In this document: piece by piece, positions 33,983-41,836 of the stretch
Layout: each line of letters starts with the position of its first letter
Position numbering within the stretch: the first letter of the stretch is position 1
Assembly (NCBI GenBank): GCA_902478605.1
Contig: CABSLQ010000016.1
Coordinates: 1 to 49,772, forward strand
Length of the DNA stretch: 49,772 bases
From: an uncultured Oscillospiraceae bacterium
GTDB taxonomy: Bacteria > Bacillota > Clostridia > Oscillospirales > Acutalibacteraceae
Direction of reading: 5' to 3'
Made by a program: the position numbers and the translations under genes
Notes under the pieces: generated by a model
The model's database searches: none
What the model was told of the DNA's origin: nothing
What the model saw: only the letters and a program-made list of their open reading frames with translations

Positions 33983-35827
33983 ATGGAACGAAGCCCTAAA
34001 ATTCAGGAACTGCGCAAAAAGGCGATGGCCCTGCCGCTTGAGCCGGGTGTGTATATCATGAAGGACGCGCAGGATACCATCATTTATATCGGCAAAGCCA
34101 AGGCGCTCAAGAACCGGATCAGCCAGTATTTCGGCTCGGACACCAACCATCCGGAAAAGGTGCGCCAGATGGTGGCCCATGTGGATCACTTTGACTATAT
34201 CGTCGTGGGCAGCGAATTCGAGGCGCTCGTGCTTGAATGTTCCCTCATCAAGCAGTACAGCCCCAAATACAACATTCTGCTCAAGGATGACAAGGGGTAT
34301 CACTATATCCGCATCTCGCCGCCCCCCTTCTCCCGCATCAGCGAGTGCAAGCAGAAGCTGGAGGACGGCGCGCGGTATCTCGGCCCCTTCGTCAGCTCCT
34401 ATGCGGTACAGCAGTCGGTGGACGAGGCGGTCAAGGTGTTTCTCCTGCCCACCTGCAACCGCACCTTCGCCTATGGCGAATGCCGGGAGCGCCCCTGCCT
34501 GAATTATTATATCAAGCAGTGCTGCGCCCCCTGCACCGGCCGCATGACCGAGGAGGAATACAACGAGCGGCTTGACGCGGCCATCGAGTTTCTCACCGTG
34601 GGCAGCGCCAAAACGCTCAAGCTGCTCACCGCCCGCATGGAGGAAGCGGCGGAAAACCTCGAGTTTGAAAAGGCTGCCCGGCTGCGCGATCGCATCCACG
34701 CCATCCAATCCATGAGCAATAAGCAGAAGGTGGTCATGTCCCGGGTGGAGGAGCAGGATGTCGTCGCCCTCGCCCAAGGGCCGGGCGGCGCCTGCTTCGA
34801 GGTGTTCCGCTTTACGGGGGGAAGCCTCGTGGATAAGGAGAGCTTTCTGGTGGATACCGTGTCGGATCCCGCCGCCGACCGGGCAGAATTTCTGCGCCGG
34901 TATTACTCGCTGCGCGACAGGGTGCCCCCCCAGGTGACGGTGGACGGCACGATCGAGGACGCCGAGCTGCTCGAGAGCTGGCTGACCGAAAAGGCCGGCC
35001 GCCGGGTGCACATCCTGCAGCCCCAGATCGGCGAACAGGCGCAGCTTGTCGAGATGTGCCGCAGCAACGCCGCCGAACGGGTGGCCCAGCGGGCCGGCAT
35101 CGCCGGGCGGGACGCCGCCGCCCTCGACGAGCTGATGCGGCTGCTCGGTTTGCCGGCGCCGCCCGTTTATATCGAATGCTATGACATTTCCAACACGGCA
35201 GGCAGCGATAACGTCGCGGGCATGGTCGTTTATGAAAACGGCCGTCCGCTTAAGTCCGCTTACCGCCGCTTTAAAATCAAAACCGTCGTCGGCCAGGACG
35301 ATTACGGTTCGATGCGGGAGGTGCTCACCCGCCGCCTCGACGAATATCTCGCCCACAAGGAGGAGGGCGCCGGCTTCGGCCGGCTGCCCGATCTGATTCT
35401 GCTCGACGGCGGGCAGGGCCACGTTGCTTCAGTCAAGCCGGTGGTGGACAGCTACGGCCTCGGCATTCCGGTATACGGCCTGGTCAAGGACGACAAGCAC
35501 CGTACCCGTGCCATTGCGGAGGACGGCGGTGAAATCGCCGTCAACTCCCGCCGCACCGCCTTCACCCTGCTCTCCTCCATCCAGGAGGAGGTGCACCGGT
35601 ACGCCATCCGCTACCACCGGCAGCAGCGCAAAAAATCCGCCATCGGCACCACCCTGACCAAAATCGACGGGATAGGCGAAGGCCGCGCCCGCGCGCTGCT
35701 CCGGCACTTCGGTTCGCTCAAAGCGGTGCGGGCGGCCACGGTGGACGAGCTGTGCCTTGTCAAAGGGATATCCCGCCCCGCCGCGGAAAATATCCGCCGC
35801 TATTTCGATCAGCAGGACGAATCCTGA
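33983..35827 (+). CDS. uvrC: excinuclease ABC subunit C
   Basis: UvrC makes the dual incisions of nucleotide excision repair. The 614-aa protein has an N-terminal GIY-YIG nuclease (G-V-Y-I-M ... Y-I-G-K-A), a cysteine cluster near C-N-R-T-F ... C-C-A-P-C, a UVR helix pair (E-N-L-E-F-E-K-A-A-R-L-R-D), the RNase-H-like domain with L-L-D-G-G-Q-G-H, and C-terminal helix-hairpin-helix repeats. GAGGT lies six bases ahead of the ATG at 33983; the codon five residues earlier is disfavoured. Its 3' end overlaps a small convergent frame. Confidence 0.96.
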   Translation: MERSPKIQELRKKAMALPLEPGVYIMKDAQDTIIYIGKAKALKNRISQYFGSDTNHPEKVRQMVAHVDHFDYIVVGSEFEALVLECSLIKQYSPKYNILLKDDKGYHYIRISPPPFSRISECKQKLEDGARYLGPFVSSYAVQQSVDEAVKVFLLPTCNRTFAYGECRERPCLNYYIKQCCAPCTGRMTEEEYNERLDAAIEFLTVGSAKTLKLLTARMEEAAENLEFEKAARLRDRIHAIQSMSNKQKVVMSRVEEQDVVALAQGPGGACFEVFRFTGGSLVDKESFLVDTVSDPAADRAEFLRRYYSLRDRVPPQVTVDGTIEDAELLESWLTEKAGRRVHILQPQIGEQAQLVEMCRSNAAERVAQRAGIAGRDAAALDELMRLLGLPAPPVYIECYDISNTAGSDNVAGMVVYENGRPLKSAYRRFKIKTVVGQDDYGSMREVLTRRLDEYLAHKEEGAGFGRLPDLILLDGGQGHVASVKPVVDSYGLGIPVYGLVKDDKHRTRAIAEDGGEIAVNSRRTAFTLLSSIQEEVHRYAIRYHRQQRKKSAIGTTLTKIDGIGEGRARALLRHFGSLKAVRAATVDELCLVKGISRPAAENIRRYFDQQDES

Positions 35828-35982
35828 TCCGCCCGGGCCGTTTCCCGCAGCAGCCGCAGGCCGCAGGCGAACCCGGCGGCGAATGGGGCATAGCCATTGC
35901 TTTCCAGCACCACCGCCTCGTCATACCCCAAACGCGTCATCAAAACCGCCGTCTCGTCACACGTCTGTGGCTTTAACGGCAC
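35809..35982 (-). CDS. possible small protein or gene remnant convergent with uvrC
   Basis: A 57-codon frame from GTG 35982 to TGA 35809 reads as ordinary protein (for example L-M-T-R-L-G-Y-D-E-A-V-V-L-E-S-N-G-Y, then A-P-F-A-A-G-F-A-C-G-L-R-L-L-R-E). The region is otherwise unassigned, and the opposite strand gives only Pro/Arg-rich nonsense. The frame stays open about 48 bases further upstream without an ATG, and no clear Shine-Dalgarno site is seen. It overlaps the last 19 bases of uvrC. It could be the tail of a decayed gene; no family is recognised. Confidence 0.3.
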   Translation of the reverse strand: MPLKPQTCDETAVLMTRLGYDEAVVLESNGYAPFAAGFACGLRLLRETARADQDSSC

Positions 35983-36022
35983 TTCAGCGGCTTTTCTCGA
36001 AAGGACTATGGAGGTGATGGGC

Positions 36023-36255
36023 GTGTACTATACCGAAAACCTGAAATGCATCCGTCTCAACCGGGAGCTGACCCAGGCCGCAGTCGCCGATGCGATCGGC
36101 GTCGGCCGGGAACAATACCGCCGCTACGAAACCGGTCAGAATCAGCTGCCCCTCTGCCATCTGCTGTCCCTGTGCCGGTTTTTTACGGCATATCCGCCGA
36201 TACCATTCTGGGCCTGCCGGATACCCTATCCCGGGATCTGCGGTACATACCATAA
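36023..36255 (+). pseudogene. XRE-family HTH regulator with a frame break at a T tract
   Basis: The N-terminal part (Y-Y-T-E-N-L-K-C-I-R-L-N-R-E-L-T-Q, then A-A-V-A-D-A-I-G and Y-R-R-Y-E-T-G) is a classic Cro/XRE helix-turn-helix. After L-S-L-C-R-F-F the frame runs out of family, while the typical ending Y-G-I-S-A-D-T-I-L-G-L-P continues in the -1 frame to a TAA at 36253. The switch falls in a run of six T residues (CGG TTT TTT ACG); seven T would restore one 77-codon gene. GGAGG at 36010-36014 best fits the GTG start at 36023, with an ATG two codons earlier. It may be a mutation, a phase-variable tract, ribosomal slippage or a sequencing error. ybaK follows 15 bp later. Confidence 0.7.
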
Positions 36256-36270
36256 CAGGAGGTCCTCCCC

Positions 36271-36753
36271 ATGCCGGAAGCCAAAACCAATGCCATGCGC
36301 CTGCTCGACCGGGCGCATATCCCCTATACTCTGCACACCTATTCCACCGACGAGGGCATCGACGGCGTATCGGTGGCCGCCAGCCTCGGCGAACCGGTGG
36401 AGGAGGTATACAAAACCCTCGTCACCAAAGGAAAGGGCGGCCATTTTGTCTTTGTCATCCCGGTGGCGGCGGAACTGGATCTCAAGGCGGCCGCCCGGGC
36501 CGTGGGCGAAAAAGCGGTGGAGATGATCCCGGTGAAGGATCTGCTCAAAACCACCGGCTACGTCCGCGGCGGCTGCAGCCCCGTGGGCATGAAGAAGCCC
36601 TTTCCCACCGTGATCGACGCCGCCGCGCAGAATCTGGACACCTTTTATGTCAGCGGCGGGCGCATCGGCACCCAGATGCGCCTGTCCCCCGCCGCCCTCG
36701 CCGGATTCATCGGCGCTGCCTTCGCCCCTGTCACGACCGGTTCCCCGTCCTGA
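36271..36753 (+). CDS. ybaK: YbaK/EbsC Cys-tRNA(Pro) deacylase
   Basis: YbaK hydrolyses Cys mischarged on tRNA-Pro. The 160-aa protein has the family pattern: V-Y-K-T-L-V-T with the conserved lysine near residue 50, F-V-I-P-V, and T-G-Y-V-R-G-G-C-S-P-V-G-M-K-K. AGGAGGT precedes the ATG. It is likely co-transcribed with the small XRE gene 15 bp upstream. Confidence 0.93.
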   Translation: MPEAKTNAMRLLDRAHIPYTLHTYSTDEGIDGVSVAASLGEPVEEVYKTLVTKGKGGHFVFVIPVAAELDLKAAARAVGEKAVEMIPVKDLLKTTGYVRGGCSPVGMKKPFPTVIDAAAQNLDTFYVSGGRIGTQMRLSPAALAGFIGAAFAPVTTGSPS

Positions 36754-36755
36754 CC

Positions 36756-36784
36756 TTGTTTTTTGTCTCCCTTTCGTGTATACT
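36756..36784 (+). promoter_or_regulatory. recG promoter
   Basis: TTGTTT (36756-36761), a 17-bp spacer and TATACT (36779-36784) lie 30 bp upstream of recG. Confidence 0.6.
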
Positions 36785-36813
36785 GTAAGAAACTTTGTTC
36801 GGGAGAGGATAGC

Positions 36814-38865
36814 ATGGCGGATTTGTGGGATACCCCCATCGGCAGCCTAAAGGGTGTAGGCGAAAAACGCGCCGCCCAGTATGCCCGCCTGGGTGTGACC
36901 AGCGTGGGGACCCTGCTGCGCCATTTCCCGCGCGGCTACGAGGACTGGTCCGCCATCACGCCCATCGCCGCCGCGCCGGCCGGCGAGCCGTGCTGTATCC
37001 GCGGCATACCGAATCGTGCGCCGGCCGAGCATTTTGTGCGCCGGGGCATGGTATTGTATCAGTTCACCGTGTCGGACGGGGCCAATCGGCTGTATGTCAC
37101 CCTGTTCAACAACAAATACGCCGCCGCCCGCGTCCATCCGGGAGAGCCGCTGCTGCTGTTTGGCACCGTGACGCGGAAAAACGGCCGCTATGAAATGGCT
37201 TCTCCCCTTCTCGAAGCCGCAGAAGGCGGCGATCGCATCCGCCCGCTCTACCGGCTGACCGAGGGGCTGACCAACCGCATGATCGAGACGAACATGGCGC
37301 AGGCCATCCGTCTGCTCGACGCGGATCTCGAGGACGATCCGCTGCCGCCCGATCTGCGGCAGGAGCACAGTCTGTGCACCCGGCGTTATGCGCTTGAAAA
37401 TATTCATTTTCCCGTCGATCACGATGCCCTCGCCGTTGCGCGGCGGCGGCTGGTGTTTGAGGAACTGCTGCTGCTCCAGCTCGGCCTGCTGCGGCTTAAG
37501 GGCCGCACGCGGGGAACGGCCGGCGCCGTAATGCAGGCGGATCATACGGAGGAATTTCGGCGCCTGCTCCCCTTTACCCTCACCGGGGCGCAGCGGCGGG
37601 CCATCGACGAGGCGGTGGCCGATATGCGCGGCGCCTGTCCCATGAGCCGTCTCGTGCAGGGCGACGTGGGCAGCGGCAAAACCGCCGTGGCCGCCGGCGT
37701 GGCCTTCACCGCCATCCGGGAAGGGTGGCAGGCGGCCATGATGGCCCCCACCGAGCTGCTCGCCGAACAGCACGCGCGTTCGCTGTCCGCCCTGCTGGAA
37801 CCGGGCGGCATCCGGGTCGGCCTGCTCACCGGATCGCAGCCTGCGTCGGTGAAAAAGCCGGTGCTCGCCGCTCTGGCCGCCGGGGAGATCGATTTGATCG
37901 TCGGCACCCACGCCCTGCTGTCCGAGGGGGTCGTTTTTCACAAGCTCGGCCTCGTCATCACCGACGAGCAGCACCGTTTCGGCGTGGCGCAGCGGGCCGC
38001 CCTCGCTGCCAAGGGGGCCAACCCGCACATGCTCGTCATGTCGGCCACCCCTATCCCGCGCACCCTCGCCCTCATCGTGTACGGCGATCTCGACGTCTCC
38101 ATTCTGGACGAGCTGCCGCCCGGACGGCAGCCCATCGAAACCTATGCCGTGGATACGGGCAAGCGGGAACGCGCGTATCAGTACATCAAAAAGCATATCG
38201 CACAGGGGCGGCAGGCATACATCGTCTGTCCGCTCGTAGAGGAGGGGGAAGCGGAGACGGATCTCGTCTCGGCCACCGCGTATTTTGACAAGCTGGCCGC
38301 CGGCCCCTTCCGCGGGTATTCCCTCGGCCTGCTGCACGGGCGCATGAAGGCCGCCGAAAAGGAGGCGGTCATGGCCGGCTTTTCCCGCGGCGATATTCAG
38401 ATTCTGGTCTCCACCACCGTCATCGAGGTGGGGGTGGACGTGCCCAACGCCGTGCTGATGGTCATCGAAAACGCGGAACGCTTCGGCCTTGCGCAGCTGC
38501 ACCAGCTGCGCGGCCGCGTCGGCCGCGGCCAGTACCGCTCCACCTGTATTCTCATTTCAGACGCACACAACGAGGAGGCACGCCGCCGCCTGCAGGTTAT
38601 GTGCGCGACGAACGACGGCTTCCGCATCGCGGACGAGGATTTGAAGCTGCGCGGCCCGGGCGATTTCTTCGGCAGCCGGCAGCACGGGCTGCCCGATCTC
38701 AAAATCGCCGATCTGAACGGGGACATGCCCCTCTTCCGCGAAGCGCAGGCAGCCGCCGCGGCCCGGATTGCGGCCGATCCCACCCTGTCTGCCCCCGAAA
38801 ACCGCGCGCTCGCCCGTGAGGTGGCCCGTCTGTTTGACCAGGTCGGCGGACAAGGCATGAATTAA
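36814..38865 (+). CDS. recG: ATP-dependent DNA helicase RecG
   Basis: RecG regresses stalled replication forks and branch-migrates Holliday junctions. The 683-aa protein has an N-terminal wedge (OB-fold) domain, then superfamily 2 helicase motifs: Walker A G-D-V-G-S-G-K-T, D-E-Q-H box in I-T-D-E-Q-H-R-F-G, S-A-T-P-I-P-R-T, and Q-L-R-G-R-V-G-R-G (motif VI). The ATG at 36814 (M-A-D-L-W-D) follows GGGAGAGG and is preferred to a longer start 17 codons upstream. Confidence 0.97.
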   Translation: MADLWDTPIGSLKGVGEKRAAQYARLGVTSVGTLLRHFPRGYEDWSAITPIAAAPAGEPCCIRGIPNRAPAEHFVRRGMVLYQFTVSDGANRLYVTLFNNKYAAARVHPGEPLLLFGTVTRKNGRYEMASPLLEAAEGGDRIRPLYRLTEGLTNRMIETNMAQAIRLLDADLEDDPLPPDLRQEHSLCTRRYALENIHFPVDHDALAVARRRLVFEELLLLQLGLLRLKGRTRGTAGAVMQADHTEEFRRLLPFTLTGAQRRAIDEAVADMRGACPMSRLVQGDVGSGKTAVAAGVAFTAIREGWQAAMMAPTELLAEQHARSLSALLEPGGIRVGLLTGSQPASVKKPVLAALAAGEIDLIVGTHALLSEGVVFHKLGLVITDEQHRFGVAQRAALAAKGANPHMLVMSATPIPRTLALIVYGDLDVSILDELPPGRQPIETYAVDTGKRERAYQYIKKHIAQGRQAYIVCPLVEEGEAETDLVSATAYFDKLAAGPFRGYSLGLLHGRMKAAEKEAVMAGFSRGDIQILVSTTVIEVGVDVPNAVLMVIENAERFGLAQLHQLRGRVGRGQYRSTCILISDAHNEEARRRLQVMCATNDGFRIADEDLKLRGPGDFFGSRQHGLPDLKIADLNGDMPLFREAQAAAAARIAADPTLSAPENRALAREVARLFDQVGGQGMN

Positions 38866-38895
38866 AAATCCGCAGCCTATTGGCTGCGGATTTTT
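38864..38895. terminator. bidirectional terminator recG/corA
   Basis: A perfect 14-bp stem (AAAAATCCGCAGCC, loop TATT, complement to 38895) serves both convergent genes and overlaps their stop codons. Confidence 0.85.
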
Positions 38896-39820
38896 AAAGC
38901 ATATCCTTTTTGTGTAAAATCCAACTGACCAGTCCCATGAGGCCGACCGCCACTACTACGGGGAACCACCACAGATTCGCCAGCGGCAGGCCCGTGACGT
39001 TCATGCCATAGATGCCGGCGATGATGTTCGGGATGGAAATGACAATGGTCACCGAGGCCAGCACCTTCATGACGATGTTCAGATTGTTGGAAATGACCGA
39101 GGCGAAGGCATCCATGGTGCCCGACAAAATGTTCAGATAGATGCTGGACATCTCGATGGCCTGCTTGATTTCGATCAGCACGTCCTCGAGCAGATCCTGA
39201 TCCTCTTCGTACAGCTTGATATACCGCCCGCGCATCAGCTTTTCGAGGGTGGTCTCGTCTGCCTTGAGCGAGGTGGAAAAATACACCAGCGATTTCTGCA
39301 CGTCCAGCAGCTGGATAAGCTCCTTGTTCTTCATGGATTTGCGCAGCTGCTTTTCAAGGGAGCTGGACACCTTGTCGATCTGCTTGAGGAACTGCAGATA
39401 CCGCGTCGCAATCCGCAGCATCAGATGCAGCACAAACTGCGTGCGCAGCTGGGTCTGTACTCCCTTGACCACGCCTTCCGCGAATTCGGCGAGGATCGGA
39501 TTTTCCCGCAGGGAAACGGTGATGACGTTGGTTTTAGTCACCAGAATGCCGAGGGGCAGCGTGTAATAAGACACGCTGTCGCCGTTTTTCTCCGCCACAG
39601 GGCCGTCGAGAATGATAAGGGTGTTATCATCCTCCGACTCAATACGGGAGGATTCCTCCTCGTCCAGAGCGGCGCGCAGAAAGTCCGGTTCCAGGGCAAA
39701 ATCCTGGATCAGTCCGTTAATTTCCTTTTCGTCCGGATTGATGACGTCAATCCAACAGCCCGGCTCCTGCTCGTCCACGGCACGGATCCGGCCGTTGATG
39801 GTCTTGTAATAGCGAATCAT
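38894..39820 (-). CDS. corA: CorA-family magnesium transporter
   Basis: CorA forms a pentameric Mg2+ (also Co2+/Ni2+) channel. The 308-aa protein has the cytoplasmic alpha/beta and long helical stalk domains, then two C-terminal membrane segments joined by the selectivity motif Y-G-M-N-V. A basic K-K-D-M-L end is typical. Start ATG 39820 (M-I-R-Y-Y-K-T-I) follows GGAAGGGGG; longer in-frame starts run through the leader. The gene has a 194-nt structured leader with an upstream peptide frame, suggesting Mg-dependent control. Confidence 0.93.
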   Translation of the reverse strand: MIRYYKTINGRIRAVDEQEPGCWIDVINPDEKEINGLIQDFALEPDFLRAALDEEESSRIESEDDNTLIILDGPVAEKNGDSVSYYTLPLGILVTKTNVITVSLRENPILAEFAEGVVKGVQTQLRTQFVLHLMLRIATRYLQFLKQIDKVSSSLEKQLRKSMKNKELIQLLDVQKSLVYFSTSLKADETTLEKLMRGRYIKLYEEDQDLLEDVLIEIKQAIEMSSIYLNILSGTMDAFASVISNNLNIVMKVLASVTIVISIPNIIAGIYGMNVTGLPLANLWWFPVVVAVGLMGLVSWILHKKDML

Positions 39821-39837
39821 GCATGCATCCCCCTTCC

Positions 39838-39919
39838 CGGGACGCACGCATAAAGAAACGCAGGCCAACCGCCCAGGGGCGTGGCTTACGTCCGTACCGG
39901 CGGGTTGCGGTGCGTCCCG
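39838..39919 (-). promoter_or_regulatory. long-range leader helix upstream of corA
   Basis: CGGGACGCAC in the leader RNA (39919 down to 39910) pairs perfectly with GTGCGTCCCG (39847 down to 39838), enclosing 62 nt that can fold further (CAACCCGCC with GGCGGTTG). The downstream arm abuts the corA ribosome site, and the upstream arm lies in codons 17-20 of the leader peptide. Translation of that frame would open the helix. Confidence 0.6.
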
Positions 39920-39969
39920 ATCATCCAATTGTGCTTCAGGCTACTTCGACTGCCAGGGTCAGGACTCAC
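39886..39969 (-). CDS. corA leader peptide, 27 codons, S-P-D-P start
   Basis: A GTG-started frame with a perfect AAGGAGG eight bases upstream encodes M-S-P-D-P-G-S-R-S-S-L-K and ends with N-P-P-V-R-T before a TAA. It lies wholly within the corA leader. The early Pro-Asp-Pro resembles the M-E-P-D-P-T-P start of Salmonella MgtL, whose acidic-proline stretch destabilises ribosomes at low Mg2+. Sequence similarity is short and the hosts are distant, so function is inferred by analogy only. Confidence 0.5.
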   Translation of the reverse strand: MSPDPGSRSSLKHNWMIGTHRNPPVRT

Positions 39970-40020
39970 CCTGCCCACCTCCTTATTCTGTACACATAGG
40001 CGGTCTTCAAAACCTTTTTT

Positions 40021-40048
40021 ATTATAGCACATCCGCGCGAGATTGCAA
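40021..40048 (-). promoter_or_regulatory. corA promoter
   Basis: TTGCAA (40043-40048), a 16-bp spacer and TATAAT (40021-40026) on the minus strand, about 200 bp ahead of the corA start codon. Confidence 0.75.
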
Positions 40049-40236
40049 GAGCAAAACGCTTCTATCCGCCTCTATTTTACTGTAAAAGCTCCAAAAGCAG
40101 AATTTTGGCTGAAAATCGTCTGCAATCCGGTAATTTTCCAACCAAAAAAACGTTTCGGCCGCCGTTCCCTTTCTGCCGTCCATATGGTAAAATGAGAGCA
40201 GCAAACCGAATCTTACGAAAGGGGAACATACACCGT

Positions 40237-41115
40237 ATGAAAACGCTGCGTATCGCATTGCTGCAGATACGGCCGGGCACAACACCGGAGGAAACCCTTC
40301 AGAAAGGCATGGAAGCCTGCCGCCTTGCCAAAATGCAGGACGCCGACATCGCCCTGTTTCCCGAGATGTTCCACAACGGCTACACAATTCCGGAAGATCC
40401 GGACGCACTGCGCGCCCAGGCGATCCCGGCCGACGGTCCCTTTGTGTCGGCCTTCGGCATGCTGGCCGCCGAATGGAACATGGCGATCGCCGTCACCTTT
40501 TTGGAGAGCTACGAGCCGGCGCCGCGCAATACGGTCATCCTGTTTGACCGGCACGGGCAGCGGGTGCTGACCTATGCCAAGGTGCACACCTGCGACTTCG
40601 ACGTGGAAAGCCGCCTGACACCGGGCGACGATTTTTATGTGGCAGATCTCGACACGGCGGGCGGTATGGTCAAGATCGGCGCGATGATCTGTTACGACCG
40701 GGAATTCCCGGAAAGCGCCCGGATCCTGATGCTCAAGGGCGCGGAAATCCTGCTGGTGCCCAATGCCTGCCCGATGGAAATCAACCGCCTTGCGCAGCTG
40801 CGCAGCCGGGCATTCGAGAACATGCTGGGCATCGCCACCTGCAATTACCCCGACGGACATCCGGACTGCAACGGGCATTCCTCCGCCTTTGACGGCATCG
40901 CCTATCTGCCGGGCAGTCCCATATCGCGGGATACCTGTATTTTGGAAGCAGGCGGCGAGGAAGGCATCTATCTGGCGGAATTCGACCTGGACACCCTGCG
41001 CGAATACCGCCGCACCGAAGCGCTCGGCAACGCCTATCGCCATCCAAGCAAGTATGGGCTTCTCGTCAGGGAAAGGATAGACGAACCGTTTATTCGCCCC
41101 GACTACAGGAAATAG
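40237..41115 (+). CDS. carbon-nitrogen hydrolase (nitrilase superfamily)
   Basis: This 292-aa enzyme has the Glu-Lys-Cys triad of the nitrilase superfamily: Glu43 (L-F-P-E-M-F), Lys115 (Y-A-K-V-H) and Cys152 (I-C-Y-D-R-E-F-P). These enzymes hydrolyse amides, carbamoyl groups or nitriles; the late branch suggests an amidase or N-carbamoyl hydrolase, but substrate is unknown. GAAAGGGGAA precedes the ATG. It is monocistronic and divergent from corA. Confidence 0.9.
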   Translation: MKTLRIALLQIRPGTTPEETLQKGMEACRLAKMQDADIALFPEMFHNGYTIPEDPDALRAQAIPADGPFVSAFGMLAAEWNMAIAVTFLESYEPAPRNTVILFDRHGQRVLTYAKVHTCDFDVESRLTPGDDFYVADLDTAGGMVKIGAMICYDREFPESARILMLKGAEILLVPNACPMEINRLAQLRSRAFENMLGIATCNYPDGHPDCNGHSSAFDGIAYLPGSPISRDTCILEAGGEEGIYLAEFDLDTLREYRRTEALGNAYRHPSKYGLLVRERIDEPFIRPDYRK

Positions 41116-41128
41116 ACCGCATGGCGAT

Positions 41129-41167
41129 AAAAAAGGACGATCGGCGTCTGGCCGATCGTCCTTTTTT
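41129..41167. terminator. bidirectional terminator, hydrolase/nrdG
   Basis: A perfect 17-bp stem (arms 41129-41145 and 41151-41167) starting with A6 and ending with T6 lies between convergent genes. Confidence 0.9.
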
Positions 41168-41660
41168 ATGGTTTCTTGTCCGCAAAATAGGCCGGCAGAT
41201 CGATGATCCGCTGGTTGCGGCTTCCGCGGAATTCCAGCGTGAGATCCCGCTGTGCCTCGATGTAGGGCCCGTCCACCAGCCAGTCGGCCAGATGCAGCAG
41301 TTCGAGCACCGCCGGCTCCGTCTCCCCTTTGGCGAGCAGCTGCTCGAGCGTATAGCCCGAGTAGACCATCACCGTTTTGCCGCGCGCTTTCACCCGCCGC
41401 GCCAGCTCGCACAGCGGTTCCGGCTGACAGAACGGCTCGCCGCCCGAAAAGGTCACGCCCGCCAGCAGCGGGTTTTCCTCCATCTCCCGTGCCAGGTCGT
41501 CCACCTCCACCCAGCGGCCGCCCGCAAAGTCGTGGGTCTGCGGGTTATGGCAGCCGGGGCAGTGGTGGGGACACCCCTGCGTGAAGACGGTATAGCGGAA
41601 GCCGGGTCCATCCACGATGGACTCCGGCTCCACGCCGCTAATTTTCAGTCTGCAGCCCAT
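41166..41660 (-). CDS. nrdG: anaerobic RNR-activating radical SAM protein
   Basis: NrdG uses a [4Fe-4S] cluster and SAM to generate the glycyl radical of class III RNR. The 164-aa protein has the cluster motif Cys30-x3-Cys34-x2-Cys37 (G-C-P-H-H-C-P-G-C), then T-F-S-G-G-E-P-F. The ATG at 41660 overlaps the last 23 bases of the 54-codon glycyl-radical gene, so the two are translationally linked. A GGAGGAAAAGG stretch lies upstream. It is the last gene of the RNR operon. Confidence 0.93.
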   Translation of the reverse strand: MGCRLKISGVEPESIVDGPGFRYTVFTQGCPHHCPGCHNPQTHDFAGGRWVEVDDLAREMEENPLLAGVTFSGGEPFCQPEPLCELARRVKARGKTVMVYSGYTLEQLLAKGETEPAVLELLHLADWLVDGPYIEAQRDLTLEFRGSRNQRIIDLPAYFADKKP

Positions 41661-41802
41661 GCTTGACCCGATCCTTTTCCTCCGCGCGCTTGGCGTTGTT
41701 GAACCGGTCGGTGGTCCCCACGAGATATCCCGTAATCCGGCGGATGCGCTCGAAGCCCATGCCCTCGCCAATCTGCTGTTCGCATGCTTTGTTGTCCGTC
41801 AT
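41638..41802 (-). CDS. detached glycyl-radical domain of class III RNR
   Basis: A 54-aa product contains R-R-I-T-G-Y-L-V (residues 21-28) followed by D-R-F-N-N-A-K-R-A-E-E and K-D-R-V-K-H. This aligns directly with the C-terminal end of one-piece NrdD proteins (R-R-V-C-G-Y-L-G ... R-P-F-N-x-G-K ... R-V-K-H), where the Gly of R-x-x-G-Y carries the radical; here that is Gly25. The large NrdD upstream lacks this segment. The gene has its own AAGGAGAG site, lies 34 bp after nrdD in a different frame, and overlaps nrdG. It should supply the radical domain in trans. A Thr replaces the usual Cys beside the glycine. Confidence 0.8.
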   Translation of the reverse strand: MTDNKACEQQIGEGMGFERIRRITGYLVGTTDRFNNAKRAEEKDRVKHGLQTEN

Positions 41803-41836
41803 GTTTTTCTCTCTCCTTATCGAATATTGTTCTATA

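Noticed and set aside
39820..40020. Classical M-box riboswitch for corA
   Set aside because: I looked for the conserved M-box core (the GGUGAGGCUCCU-type segment and its partners) and could not match it; the leader frame and long helix are better supported. A covariance search would settle it.
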